A DNA stretch of 64,000 nt, from assembly GCA_947650285.1 (NCBI GenBank), contig CANTFL010000460.1, positions 1 to 64,000 of the forward strand, written 5' to 3'. The translations under genes and the position numbers were made by a program. The notes below the pieces were generated by a model. That model did no database searches. It was not told the origin of the DNA and saw only the letters and a program-made list of their open reading frames with translations. This DNA comes from Hyaloperonospora brassicae (taxonomy: Eukaryota; Oomycota; Peronosporomycetes; Peronosporales; Peronosporaceae). This document shows, piece by piece, positions 39,152-49,929 of the stretch; within the stretch, counting starts at the first letter, position 1; every line of letters begins with the position of its first letter.

Positions 39152-39364
39152 ATGACGACTTCTACGCGATCGTCCTCGTCCCAAACACGGTCAAGTTCAG
39201 CATCAACACGAGTCCACCGAGAACATTGCAGGCCGCCCTACCCGCGGGTACACAATGAGAGGAAAGCTTTTTACACGGAAACGGAGTACCCCCTCCGACT
39301 GTCGGTTGTCTCGGCGTTAGTGCTGAGGCGGGTCAAATTAGCTATTTGGTGTACTTTGCTTTAA
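39152..39364 (+). pseudogene. Ser/Arg-rich N-terminal ORF fragment
   Basis: 70 codons opening with MTTSTRSSSSQTRSSSASTR, a disordered Ser/Thr/Arg-rich head. A more ordered-looking segment follows (VHREHCRPPYPRVHNERKAF, then LRLSVVSALVLRRVKL) before a TAA exactly where the DNA becomes AT-rich. It looks like the N-terminus of a retroelement-encoded protein cut off by an insertion or rearrangement. A link to the coiled-coil accessory ORFs is possible but not shown. It is unrecognised otherwise. Confidence 0.3.
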
Positions 39365-39580
39365 AAAATATATCTGCAGAACCCTTGATGATTGCGGAGC
39401 TTCAACTAACATGTTTCTCGAGAAGTTCCGTCAAAGTCGTAGCTGCGATATGATAACACGACATGTAATATAATTGTAAATGGCTTTCTATCCAAACGGG
39501 TGCAAATTAAGTGTCACATCAGAAAATTACGCGCGATAGCTTACTTAATATTCATCCTATCTCCTACCTGCTCTTTCTAA

Positions 39581-39808
39581 GTGTTTCGAATGCGCGAGAA
39601 ATTCGTTGGAGCTAGGCCTTATGCTGCAGGTAGAGGCAAATCAATAGCAGTATTGAAATACGATGATAAATCATCTCTTGATCTTTGTCACAAAGGTGAT
39701 GTTGCAATGGTCCATGACGTTTATTCAAGGCCTTTGAGTCCATTTTTGACCTTGCTAATTGCAAGTGATTCAATCATCGTCGGGTTTGTGCAAACGGAAG
39801 CCATGTAG
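39581..39808 (+). pseudogene. 75-codon open frame, unrecognised
   Basis: The reading GARPYAAGRGKSIAVLKYDD is followed by DVAMVHDVYSRPLSPFLTLL and a short hydrophobic tail. It has a protein-like composition (Gly, Asp, Arg and hydrophobic residues well mixed) that is unusual for random AT-rich DNA. It has no motif I can assign and no partner ORF. It may be an island of an old transposase. Confidence 0.22.
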
Positions 39809-40705
39809 AAAAATATAACTCGAGGCCTCACCCTTCTGCCTCCCACGGCAACATGTTGCTATATTGATATATAGGCTGGACAATTGATGCATCCATTATA
39901 ACATGGGACAAGTGCACTCAGTTAGTATGGGCACGGCTCTTACTTGCACGCCAGAATACGTAATCAGTCGAACAGAGAGCTTTCCTCATTCATTCTATTG
40001 CGATTTTAAACTTATTACGTCGTGCGTCGCACGACATAGCTGGCCGTTCAAGATCACCATTTACCGTAATCGTAATCTTATCAAAGACATAGTGTGGGTA
40101 ATTTAGGACGGTAAACGGAATTGACCCTTTATTACAGGAGAACACGCAAAACTTACATATTAAACAGTGTTCTATCGGAATCTAGCATAAAATGGACGTC
40201 ATTACTCACGCTGCGAAAATAGTTGGTGTAACGAGGGACCCAGCGTATGTAGTGTCAATCACTACTGTAGCTATACCACACAAGTCTTAGTGTAGGAAAA
40301 GGTGCTATAAAATTTCCCGTATACGATGTGCGGAGGAAACACATAAAGGAATTTCTGAATTTGGTAAAGGGATAGGTGCTATACTAAGTTAATTATTAAA
40401 AAAACCTTATATATTTACAATATTTAAGTCCTAAACGAATTATATTTTTAGCCCTAATATGATAAGATATTATATTACATAAAACTATGCTAACTTCTTG
40501 CTCAATATCCATTGCGAGCGTCTAGAAGCTATGGGTGATCAATAAAATTGATGTACCGTAAATATCGACCAAGGAGTGGAATAACTTAATAATATACCTT
40601 TTGGTGGTAATATTATGCCAACATTACATCTTTTCAAGTAATTATATATAAATAAAAAAATGAGATATTGTCAAAAATTTATACATTCGTTTTAATGTTT
40701 AGATA

Positions 40706-40802
40706 ATGGGCTGATGCCGTAAGATCACCTCCCTTCAGCCATCAGTCACTGTAGTGAATGTATTAACTATTTAGTAACCGAGCGACCCATGTCTGGTCGC
40801 TC
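40706..40802. other. Cluster of three short inverted repeats
   Basis: Three stems sit within 97 bases: ATGGGCTGA (40,706-40,714) with TCAGCCAT (40,735-40,742), one bulge; TCACT-GT-AGTGA (40,746-40,757); and GAGCGACC (40,780-40,787) with GGTCGCTC (40,795-40,802), a perfect 8-bp stem around a 7-nt loop. They lie about 170-260 bases outside the left LTR of element B. No function can be read from the sequence. Confidence 0.6.
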
Positions 40803-40968
40803 TGGGGTAAAGAGAGCACTTCTTGATTTTTATCTTCTTTTTCCAGTTTTTAACGCATGACGATATCATCCGTGCGCTGCACATGTAAGGTAGTCGCTAA
40901 AACGGCTGTAAAGATACGCCTAGCCGAAAAATATTCATACCAAGACTTGGCAGCAGGCGCGTATTTTC

Positions 40969-42159
40969 TGGTTGATTGGTGATCACAATTTCGTGTGGCG
41001 CTGACTCTCCACTGGCGCCCATACGACCGACTGTCGGATGGGGTACCCCGTTATCGTGTTCTTGATAGCCTTTCCCACCTGTTGTACCCGTCAGTAGGGC
41101 AGGCTGCACTCGTCTAGGTGAGCTTGAGTCAATGGAAGACTTGACCGTGTTTGCAATGGGGTCGAGGGTTTATCTCGGTCATGAAATCATAACACCGCAA
41201 TCTGGGGTTAGTGTGATCTCGTCGAATCCTTCACGGGATCACTTGTGTACTTGTAGAATACTCGATAACAATCACCCTGGTCTGTAACATGTCGCATTGT
41301 CCAAAATATAGACCTTGAATTGCGAGCTTTATGACCACTTGAACCGTCCCGCGATCTTGAGTCTTCAAGCAACAAGAATTTCTAGCGTTAGATATCATTT
41401 GCACGGGGTAATAGTGTTTGAACGAACCTAACCAAACAATCCAGGCGCGATACTTGTGCAGACGTAGCGTAGTCTGTGACGTCGGGTGGCCAAATAGTCC
41501 TGCCCGGAAGAGGCAATGCGTGTCCTTAGAAGCAAATTGGACTCTGTTTCATATTAACCAATCAAACCCAACAACCATATCCTTATCCCCATGTCTTGGA
41601 CATCACATGCCACATGTCGCTCTCTCCAGAAGGTCGAAACCGTGTACTTGTGTGGCACACACCTGATATACTTGTCCGATCGTAATCGCCTTTCTGGTCG
41701 CGGATCGTGCCGTGTACCACACACCAGCTTGATCGCGATCACATACCCGATCACCGATCACGATTTCAATCGCCTACTTGGTCACATTCGCCTTGCTGGT
41801 CGCGGATCACATGGTGTGGCAAACATTCCTTATATAACGATCGCTTATCGTGGTCCACGCCTACCTGATTGCGATCATGTACCTGGCCATCGATATCGAT
41901 CTTGATCGGCTCCTTGATCGCCGTCGTAATCGTTCCCTTGACAATAATCATAGCTCCATGACTTGTACGCTTCGTTAGTCATACTTTAACATGATGCCGC
42001 AAGTCCCATTCGCTTTGGTCTGATATCCAGTTGTATAACAGTTCAGCGAACCTGATACGACCACTTGTAAGACCGGCGCTACAAACGATTTGCTTTTTCG
42101 GCTACAACGGGAACGCGATCTGTTCTCTTACCGCGAATTATAATGGTCGTTTCACCACA
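40969..42159 (-). repeat. 3' LTR of element B (LTR1)
   Basis: 1,191 bp, about 97.5% identical by eye to LTR2 at a constant offset of 18,617. Differences are mostly transitions and cluster in the outer ~130 bases; between 41,400 and 41,990 I count only three. On the - strand it starts TGTGGTGAAACGACC and ends AACCA. Its + strand open frames (41,418-41,666, 41,591-41,905) recur in LTR2 only because the DNA is duplicated. The segment 41,680-41,920 carries a dense GATC cluster. Confidence 0.93.
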
Positions 42160-42168
42160 TTCTCCCCT
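42160..42168 (-). other. Polypurine tract of element B
   Basis: TTCTCCCCT on the + strand, i.e. AGGGGAGAA on the - strand, lies immediately before the TG that opens the left LTR in - strand reading. A purine tract directly upstream of the 3' LTR is where plus-strand DNA synthesis is primed. Its position confirms the - strand orientation of the element and the LTR boundary. Confidence 0.7.
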
Positions 42169-42569
42169 GAGCCGTTCTTCGGCATACATTGCCTACTGCC
42201 TGCGCACTTATCCTTTCCCTTGATCAGTCTCCCCTGACAACCCCTGCTTTCTCGACACCAAAGCCGTTCGGCACCCACCCCTATTCCCGATCATGGCGAG
42301 TCTTCCCCCGTTTCTTATCCCTGTGTACCCCTTGTCAAATTGTACCCGCTACGGATCAGCACCCGAGTAACTATCTCTCAATCTATCGATCTTCCTACGA
42401 TAGCCGACAAGTTGAACGTTCTTTTAAATCGCTTGGAGAGCTACGAGGAGGTCAAGAAATGTCATGGATCCCTGTAGGAAGCACTGAGGGAAAGAACTTG
42501 GCGGCAATCGGCTGAAGCAGTAATTAAAGACCTTTCGTGACGTTGAATCCAGTTAAGCGTGTTCGTCAA

Positions 42570-44508
42570 GCATCGTTTCGATCGTCTATTTTACGCTTTT
42601 GAAAGCGCCCGCAAGCGCAGTAAAGAATGAGAGATATGCGAAGAGGTAGTGGGTAAGCAGGAGTATCGGCCGGCGAGAATCAATAAATTGGATGAGGAGA
42701 TCAAGCGTATAAGATAGTCTTATCCCAAGTCACATACGCTACCCAGAAAACGTTCGTCGTTACCTGGCCATTATGTGCTCATCGCTGGATAAAAATTATC
42801 AGCAAGAGATTCAACGATTCGTCAAATGTCAAATTCCCGGGTCTTGCGGCTTGTGTCAATCTCGGATCTTTAGGACACTGGCACCAAGAAGAACCAGGCT
42901 GCCGGCACTCGCGATCAATAAAAGATTGACGATCTAGGAAAACAAATCGCGTCGGTTTCCGTGATAAGCGATCGATATGGCTCTAAGATCGCTGACATAA
43001 ATGCCGAACTAGACCAACTAAGAAAAGTGTTCCTGGATCACTGCTCTGACCGTAAGCGACTTGTACATTTGGTGTAAGAACAGGAAGCCGATTGCGATCT
43101 TGCTGTCGCTGCCTGCAACAATCTTAGGGCTCATTTAGCCTATCTAACTTCCGTCGTTCCGCACGCTCTAACCTCGCCTAACCGTGTCTGCAGAAAGCAA
43201 ACGTCTACGGAACCAGGGTGGTTCTGGTACTCCGCTAAAGCGTTTTAAAAATGTATAATCTCCTTCAGTCCGAATTTGTCGGCTCTGTTGACCCCGAAGA
43301 TCTAGACGCGATCCGTCAACCTAAACGCGTCTTTCAAATGCTCGCGTTGAACATTAATCACGCGACGCAGACGAAAAAATTTAAGCCGCATTTCAAGAGT
43401 TTTCAATCGGAAAGCCAGCATGGCGTACAAACTCGACGAAGTAAACTTTTTCTCGCTATGAGTTCCTTACACACAATTAGACAAGTAGAAGCGTCCAGGT
43501 AAACCGAAAGGAGCCACAAACCCATGCCGGTCGGAACCCTCAGAGCGTTTGTGTAAAGATGGACTTTCAGGCTCATTTTCACATCTTTTAGCTCAGGATG
43601 ATCTAGTTCCATACAAGAAGAAACGACCAGGATCGGTAGAAAATCAGAATAATTAAAAAAAATGGTAATATACGTCCCCGACGACGAGCGATTCGTCCAG
43701 TTTTTCTTACGATGCCACTCGCGCAGCGCTTTTAGGTTCATTATCCGCTTCCCGTCGACGCAATTCGTCCGCTGCTACGTCAAATAGACTCAACTCAATC
43801 TCATCCACGATCGTCATTAAAGATTCCAGCTCGATCTCGCGATCCCCTTCTCCGACTCCCTTGACTTCTCCTGAAAAGTCAGATAAGGTGTCCTAGGTCG
43901 AAGTCCTAGGCGATCCATTGAGATACTCGTCTGGCAGCATCAGCTTTATAAGTAATTGTTGCAAGGAAGTGAATAATCTGTTGGCACCCGAATATTATGC
44001 CGAGTTGACAGCTACTCGTGTACCGAGCGATCAGTGGATTCCGGGGTATACCTCTAGCCTGTCGCGATTTTCTTTTCGAGCTAAATAATGGTCCTCGCGT
44101 CACGTAAGTTATACCAGCGTCTCCAAGATGGAAGTTTACTTCCTGTTCAAGCATTCCTATAAACCAAAGTATTTTTATCGTTCCCAGCATTTAAGGCTCC
44201 GGCGTTGTCCTCACTCCGTGCCGATTGCTGAGCTTGCCCATTGGTTTCTTCGGCGCAAATTTACTTTACGATGTAGCCAGGCCCCTCAAAAGATTCTCTA
44301 TCGACGAATCGAGTCTGTATCTTCAAAAATGACCAAGTAGGATGAGGAATCAGTAGAATTTGATCGCGTCTTTAAGGATCGCTGTCGACAGATATTATGG
44401 GAAGCAACCCATGTTCTTCTTGTTTACAGTCTACAGCATCAGGCGGATCCGGAGTTGGCCAAATTTGGTATAGTGCGTCGGCAACGCCAATCGCGATTTA
44501 AGCCCTGA
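42570..44508 (+). pseudogene. Antisense accessory ORF of element B (coiled coil plus conserved-looking C-terminal region)
   Basis: This ORF is on the + strand, opposite to pol, between chromodomain and 3' LTR. The first part (42,640-43,200) is coiled-coil-like: PARINKLDEEIKRIR, DLGKQIASVSVISDRYGSKI then ADINAELDQLRKVFL, and EQEADCDLAVAACNNLRAHL. A Ser/Asp-rich middle follows (43,690-43,890). The C-terminal part is well kept: 44,128-44,508 is one frame of 126 codons broken only by a TAG at 44,338-44,340, with PKYFYRSQHLRLRRCPHSVP and FDRVFKDRCRQILWEATHVL. No enzyme motif or zinc finger is visible. I do not recognise the family. It could be an extra structural or env-position gene read from the opposite strand, or a separate nested element. 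Confidence 0.5.
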
Positions 44509-45124
44509 TGAAAGACATTCCTCCGCTTCTCCTTTACGGGACGATCGCCGGGAATTGCGACTCAAACATTATGTTGGAACCCTTCTTCTCTCATTTCTTG
44601 GCCCTGGTTTGGGTATGGCTTGTGGTACCCATAAATGGGAATAAAATCAACTGAAATCTCAATATTGATCACTGCTTTGTCTCTAGATGTATCAGACAAG
44701 TCGTGGCGGAACCAGTATCGGTCCGTGATCGCAAAAAATCTTGGACTCTCGATCACCCGCATATCCAATATAAATAATTTCTTTGTGATCGTCCCAGAGT
44801 TTCAATATTCTCCGTTTAAGATGAATCTTTCTCTCATAAGATTCGCTCGTCAAGATAGAATTGTCTCCATTCTTTTTCCCTTGGTCCTTCCTCGATCACA
44901 TCACTTAAAATTATAATTGTCTGCGATCAAAGTTCTGCCGATCCGAATCATCGGCAATAAAAATACGATCCTGCCCTGACTCCCGCGATCGAACCGTAAA
45001 TATTCGACCGCCGTACCTACGACATATACTGCCTTTCCAAGTTCTCATAGAACCTTCATATTTGTGATCTTTCCAACTGCCTATGCAACCTGCTTGCAGA
45101 TCAACTTCTTTTAATGCCATAATT
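44509..45124. other. Spacer between accessory ORF and pol end
   Basis: About 0.6 kb where the two convergent frames end. Overlapping short frames (44,562-44,768 -, 44,635-44,916 +, 44,911-45,129 -) show no domain. It may contain the 3' ends of both transcripts, but no clear terminator or polyadenylation signal could be picked out. Confidence 0.35.
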
Positions 45125-46700
45125 ATCATTAAGTCGCATCTCCCACTTCGTGTGACTACATCACTTCAAACTGATTTTATTTCACGCGATCACGGTCAAC
45201 TTATGTATCACTGCGCCACAAATTCATCCGTATTCACCTACCCACGACAAATCAATATAAATTTAGATAGACTTTGAACTGTCGATCATCCTGCCATAAT
45301 TTGTAATTTGGCCTGATCGCACGTCCATTACTATCTCTACTTCGAACTCGTTATCTGCTAGATCGCCCACTAAATTGTCCTTTCGTAGTAAAGCTTCGTT
45401 AAAGCTGACTCTATCTGCTTCGTACAATATCAATCACTCCATCGGTTGGTCGGGAAATATCCGAACTATGTTTAGTTTTGACCCGTGCACCACTGGGAAG
45501 AGTCGGTAGGGAGTACCTACCATTTTTAACCTCGCAGCGTCATCTCTGCACATTTTGATTACTCGAAACGTTCCGTGCTACATATACGCCAAATTTCGAG
45601 CGTACCCTTTCTTCACGCGATCTACATATAGCCAAAATTGCGTTACGCTGCATATATCCAGCAGATCGCAAATCGGATTATGCTGATCATCGCGATCTTG
45701 AATCGCTTCCTTCAGTCAATCATTCTCCACCGCTCTCGCCCGTTGGTATTGGCCTTGTATGCCATACCACCATCGTCAGGAATTTCGAACTCGCGATGCG
45801 GTACTCCCTAAAAGTAACGTGGCTTCCAACTAGATCGGGGGTCCCAATAGTGGATCAGATAAAATGGGGTGTCCCCGCGAACCCGGTCGTGTACGGTGTT
45901 GAGCGCGCATATCAATCATACGGCATATTTAACCTAATCTATCTGATATTTGTCCGACACGTACATCTTGATCGCTCTAGTCACTTTCGGTACGATGCGT
46001 TCCTCTAATCCGTTTGCTTGTCTACTAAAAGTCTAAGTAGCACATTTTTTTCTGGCCCACGATCCGACAAGACGCACCAGAGTAATCAGACAATAATACT
46101 GGCTCTCGATTCTGACGAATTGCTTAACTCGCGTTAGCCCTCTGTTACAAATTATTTATAAATCCCCGCAATCGCTTATTCTGTCTGAGACGCACTCGCC
46201 TTCGCAACCACACACCCATAGATCTGGTCAACCACAATTAACAGCTCCGTGTTCCCTTTAAGCAATCGCGGCAATGAAAGGAATATGACCCATCGCTAGG
46301 TTCTGAAACGGGTACGCTGTGTATGTTTCCGGGGAGCAGCTAATATCCCAGGGACTTTATTTGCCTATTTTACAATTTACACACTCTCGCACATACCGCT
46401 GCACACTTCGATACAGACCTCTTCAATTAACTGCGCCTTTATCCGCTTATAAGTTTGATTTATACCCCGTTGGCCGCCCTTTAAGCTGGTATGGTGTTGA
46501 TACAAAACGACTGCTGCAATAACTTCAGCATCACCAATTGAACCAGCTCGACGCAATTTTTGACTTGGTGGCTGATCGGAGTTTAATATATAACAAATAA
46601 TCATTATCGACATCATAGTCCGGAGCGACCATAGCACATATATTCGCATCCCCTTATGCAATCGTGAGAATTCGTCAGTAATCAGATTTTACAGTTAGGA
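45125..46700 (-). pseudogene. Gypsy integrase with chromodomain (element B)
   Basis: Integrase inserts the cDNA. The zinc-binding N-terminus is at 46,384-46,540: HHTSLKGGQRGINQTYKRIK, where the second His of the HHCC finger is replaced (GGQRG for G-G-H-x-G). The catalytic core follows: NLAMGHIPFI at about 46,280, where the first catalytic Asp is Gly; GNTELLIVVD at about 46,240; and RQANGLEER near 46,020, keeping the catalytic Glu. A chromodomain-like C-terminus is at about 45,350-45,130 (LADNEFEVEIVMDVRSGQI, then NQFEVM), which in this family targets insertion to chromatin marks. Many stops and frameshifts occur throughout. RNase H lies directly upstream and the accessory ORF converges from the other side. 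Confidence 0.75.
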
Positions 46701-46799
46701 TTTTAAGTCTCTTAATCTTGCGCTTGATTGATGGGCTCGATCCGTAACTGTTGAAAGATCTCCTCTAACGCATCTTATGGTAAATGACCACTTCGTGCG

Positions 46800-47560
46800 G
46801 CAGCTCGGGTAATTTCTGCTGCTTTCAACGTCTTACTCGTCTTACGCGGTAGCAGCAACTCGTCCAGCCGATGAAGGTCACTAAAGCTTTGTGGTCTTGG
46901 CCTTCAATCAATATTCGACGCTTCAAGTTCTGTAGCGCTTCACTTGCCAATCTATCTGCGCTCGTGGCCTAAACGCGCTACAAATCTAGAAATTGATGCC
47001 TAGGCAAGATCAAAGTTTCTCCATCGCTTTATGTCTCAGAAGCTGTAGAACCTGTGCCTTGTAATCGATCTCCCCACAAATGTTTTCGATCTATAAGTTT
47101 CATCTCCTCATATGGTCACTCGTTTCCTGGTTTGGTCAGTCAACAAATGAAATCATAGAAGTATTTCCCTATACTCTGCTTCGTTGACCGTTACATCAGG
47201 GAAGAACTCAGAAGCAGCATCTATAACCTTCCATCCTATAATATTTTGTACGATCGCGCATCATTCTTCGTCTCTTCACTATTTTTGTATCAGACGTCCA
47301 AACTTGCCACCCAGAGAGTCTCCTCCTCTTCGACCGTAGGTAGAGGCATATTAACCGTTTGTCGAGGTTGTTTCTTTGTCGCAAATGCAATCAATATCTC
47401 ATCCGCTTCTTGCTGAGTGGTTGTACTCGCCGCCAGAGTACCCGATTTCTCAACTCCACCCTTATCGCATTGACAATACTTCCGTAATCAGTTTGATAAC
47501 AATCAGAGAAGACCTATTTTCTCTGCACACCCGAGGCGGCTCTACACTCATTGGGTGGTC
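46800..47560 (-). pseudogene. Gypsy RNase H (element B), interrupted by the LINE
   Basis: The frame at about 47,440-47,285 reads GTLAASTTTQQEADEILIAF and TVEEEETLWVASLD, the spacer leading into RNase H. It is followed across frames by PDVTVNEAEYREILL (about 47,190), HLLTDQTRKRV, GEIDYKAQVLQLLRHKAMEK (about 47,060) and LHRLDELLLP (about 46,830). This matches the C-terminal RNase H of element A in motif order. Upstream, pol sequence can still be recognised to about 47,540 (CDKGGVEKSGTLAAS), and LINE ORF1 starts at 47,587 on the other strand, so the LINE entered here. The domain is dead: several stops and frameshifts. Confidence 0.7.
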
Positions 47561-47586
47561 TGGCGTTACAGGTCTTCGGTTAGACG

Positions 47587-48500
47587 ATGCACACCCGCAA
47601 GTATTCGACGTACGATAAACTGTACTTTGTGGATCTAACCCGGCTATCTAGAAACGTGCCGGACCAAGCCATCTACGAGTGGTTCGTGGATTACTGTTCT
47701 CTTCCGGTTCTTATTACCAAAACCTATGTTGAGGGTGAGATTAAGGCGCGCGACCGTACGGTGTACTTCCACGAGGTTAAGTGTCATGCTGCTCTTTTTC
47801 TCGGGAAAGGTGAGACCCTTCGTGATATATACTAGGATCCCAAGGACAGACCGTGTTTCGTTCAACATCGGCTGAGCAAAATTAACCGTGTCAATCCGTC
47901 TTCGCTTTGTCGGGTGGATACTTTGCAAGATTTTCCTTTGGATGAATTCGGTGATGCGGCTATAGTGATCGACAATATTGCATCTCGTTCTTCGACTGCG
48001 GATGGTCCGCCTACTGGACCTTCTTTTTGAGCTGCCGTTCGCGCTTCTATGGGGCACCCCCAACCTTCGGCTTTTTTGGCCAGGTCGCATACCAAGTCGC
48101 TTATCCTCGATTTAATTGAGGCGGAGGCACCGACACGGCATTGGTACAAGCTACTCGCCGCGAGATTACGCAAGATGTCGGTCCTGTGTGTGTGCTTACT
48201 GGATTGTTGCCGTGCTCGTTGACTGAGGTCTCGAGTGATTTGTCGACGTGTAAGTATTCGACGGTGGCCTATGTGTACAACACGTACGATGTCCATACGA
48301 ATTATGGATTTGACGTGAGATGACCTCTGGACGTTGACATTGCGGTCTATGAAGAGCTATTAAACAGCGTCGCTTAAGTTACGTAAAACTTTGAGTTGGC
48401 TCGGCGCTGTGCTGCTCATGCACATATGGGTGCCCGCAAGCTTAAGTTGAAACGACAACAACTTAGTCATAGGCACCGGAAAATCTAATTGCGGAACTCG
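47587..48500 (+). pseudogene. LINE ORF1-like protein
   Basis: The start at 47,587 gives MHTRKYSTYDKLYFVDLTRL, and the frame holds to the TGA at 48,028-48,030 with a single TAG at 47,833-47,835 (148 codons). The same frame then continues past it with SAFLARSHTKSLILDLIEAE. A basic tail (ARKLKLKRQQLSHRHRK) follows near 48,430-48,485 in another frame. ORF1 proteins bind element RNA. This one shows no CCHC finger or RRM I can identify, but it resembles the ORF1 type I associate with oomycete LINEs. It is followed by the endonuclease/RT ORF on the same strand. Confidence 0.5.
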
Positions 48501-48949
48501 TGTCGAAAGACGTCATATCTCTCTCTTCGCATGATTATTTTCTCGCTGCTATTCAAGTGCAGCCTGCGTTTCTACAAAGGATTTACAAGCTTCCCAAAAA
48601 ATTAGTTAAAACGAACATACCGTACCCACCCTTTTTTTGTGCTTCTTACGCCGTTTGTCTTCCTAATTGGCAGTCCGATCTACTGTCCTACTTGCAAGCA
48701 AAGTTTGCCACTACTGGAGGGTCAATGGCCAGCATTTCGATTACGCTTTGCCCAACGATAAAGCTCGCGGAGATGCGTTGGATTTGTCCGAGTGTATATA
48801 ACTTTAAATGAATCTGCACCTAGAGGTCACTTCAACCCGGTCAATCTAGCTCTGCTAATGCCTGGCGGCTATTCGTGAACGCGACTGCTCTCTAAGCCGA
48901 TTCTGTTGTGGAGTAACATCAACCTGCAATGAAGCATGTAAACAAATCT
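48501..48949 (+). pseudogene. LINE ORF1/ORF2 junction, decayed
   Basis: A 103-codon open frame (48,500-48,811) contains VSKDVISLSSHDYFLAAIQV and WQSDLLSYLQAKFATTGGSM. It is rich in hydrophobic and aromatic residues and lies between the ORF1 region and the endonuclease. It could be the C-terminus of ORF1 or the N-terminus of ORF2. No motif settles this. Confidence 0.35.
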
Positions 48950-49929
48950 CTTGGAGATCTTCTTGACAACCCGCGCACCCCAAATGATGTTCATTTTATA
49001 TTCAAGCTCTGATGGACAATCATCTTCTTTAAATTGTGACCGCCTTAAGCTAAGTCGTTTTTGCTCAACACTTAAGATGCTTGGGCCTTTCATGACGTTC
49101 CGCTCAACATCAATAATTGATCAAATCCTCATATGGCGATTTACGAGCGACTACTTTCCACATACCAACTTGTGGCTTAAAAGAGACGAAGTTTTTATAC
49201 AATATTCTATCCAGACTAATGAGCACTTTATTATTTCGACAAATACTGGTGCACAATACTTTTGGTCCGATACGACTTCGCCTGTTTTAATGAGCGTCAT
49301 GGTGTCGAGCATGTGCTTACCTTTGCATATAATTTAATGACGTTCAAGACTTTACATCTGGCGTCTGCGCCTTGCAGATCAAGACCCTTTTTTGCTTCTT
49401 CGGGCCAAGCTGTACGATGATACAGTCTTTATTAACGCGGTAGACGCGCCCGACGAACCTTCCGAACGCTGTGAAATTTTGCTTTTGCCGACCGTGTTTA
49501 ACGGCGTTGATATGGATGACGCTTTTACACACATTGTGGTCGGTGATTTTTATGTCATCTTGGACAACTTTCTGGACCAAAGTCCACCAAATCTAAATCA
49601 TCCGATTACTTGACGAGAAATCATATATGCCTGGCTGGACGCTCTCGGTAATGGATTCGTGGGGTTATATTAATCCTAACAGTCGTGACTACACTACCCC
49701 TTCACGCAATAACCGCTTAAAAAATTGCCTATATGGAGTTGATCCGGTACAGGAACCTTTGGATAAAGTATACCACGTACGCGACCGGAAGGGGCACACA
49801 GAAGATCATGTTCCTGTGGAATTTCGTCTTCAGTCATCACTTATACCGCGTGGCCGGCCGCCTTCTTGGCGATACCCAACTTGGCTTTTGAATAATGCTT
49901 CGGTTCAAGACTATCTACGGGTTCTGTGA
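48950..49929 (+). pseudogene. LINE ORF2 endonuclease domain
   Basis: Apurinic/apyrimidinic-endonuclease-like domain that nicks target DNA. The N-terminal half is badly frameshifted (LKETKFLYNI near 49,170 sits where the Q-E-x-H motif belongs, then YFWSDTTS). The second half is clear: SERCEILLLPTVF, then HIVVGDFYVILDNFLDQSPP (the G-D-F-N motif with Asn changed to Tyr) in 49,392-49,613. Next come DSWGYINPNSRDYTTPSRNN and EDHVPVEFRL in 49,627-49,929, matching the final S-D-H-x-P-V motif with Ser changed to Glu. A stop and a frame change lie between them. RT follows on the same strand. Confidence 0.8.

Larger units (their letters stand above)
35700..39370. other. Retroelement-derived, GATC-rich segment with few readable domains
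   Basis: This segment is moderately GC-rich and dense in GATC in its right half (38.2-39.1 kb), like the LTRs and leaders of the gypsy elements. Open frames at 36,239-36,484 (+), 36,506-36,703 (-) and 36,839-37,165 (-) have no motif I recognise. The coiled-coil remnant at 37.7-38.3 kb and the Ser-rich ORF at 39.15 kb are listed separately. The right boundary near 39,370 is an abrupt change to AT-rich DNA. Confidence 0.4.
39371..40968. other. AT-rich segment left of element B
   Basis: Mostly AT-rich, with two short open frames (39,581-39,808 and 39,903-40,106, +). The last ~250 bases are less AT-rich and hold the hairpin cluster. The final ~100 bases before the LTR resemble the internal side of the other LTR (GCAGGCGC at 40,953-40,960 against 59,571-59,578). 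Confidence 0.4.

Noticed and set aside
40706..40802. Hammerhead ribozyme (CTGATG present in the first hairpin)
   Set aside because: The GAAA core and the stem III cleavage context are absent.
41418..41905. Open frames at 41,418-41,666 and 41,591-41,905, repeated at 60,035-60,283 and 60,208-60,522, as a duplicated gene
   Set aside because: They lie inside the two LTRs and are identical only because the LTRs are. They overlap in different frames and strands, and have no domain.
42160..45124. envelope gene in the env position of element B
   Set aside because: The ORF is on the opposite strand. It has no signal peptide, membrane anchor or furin-like site, so nothing supports an envelope.
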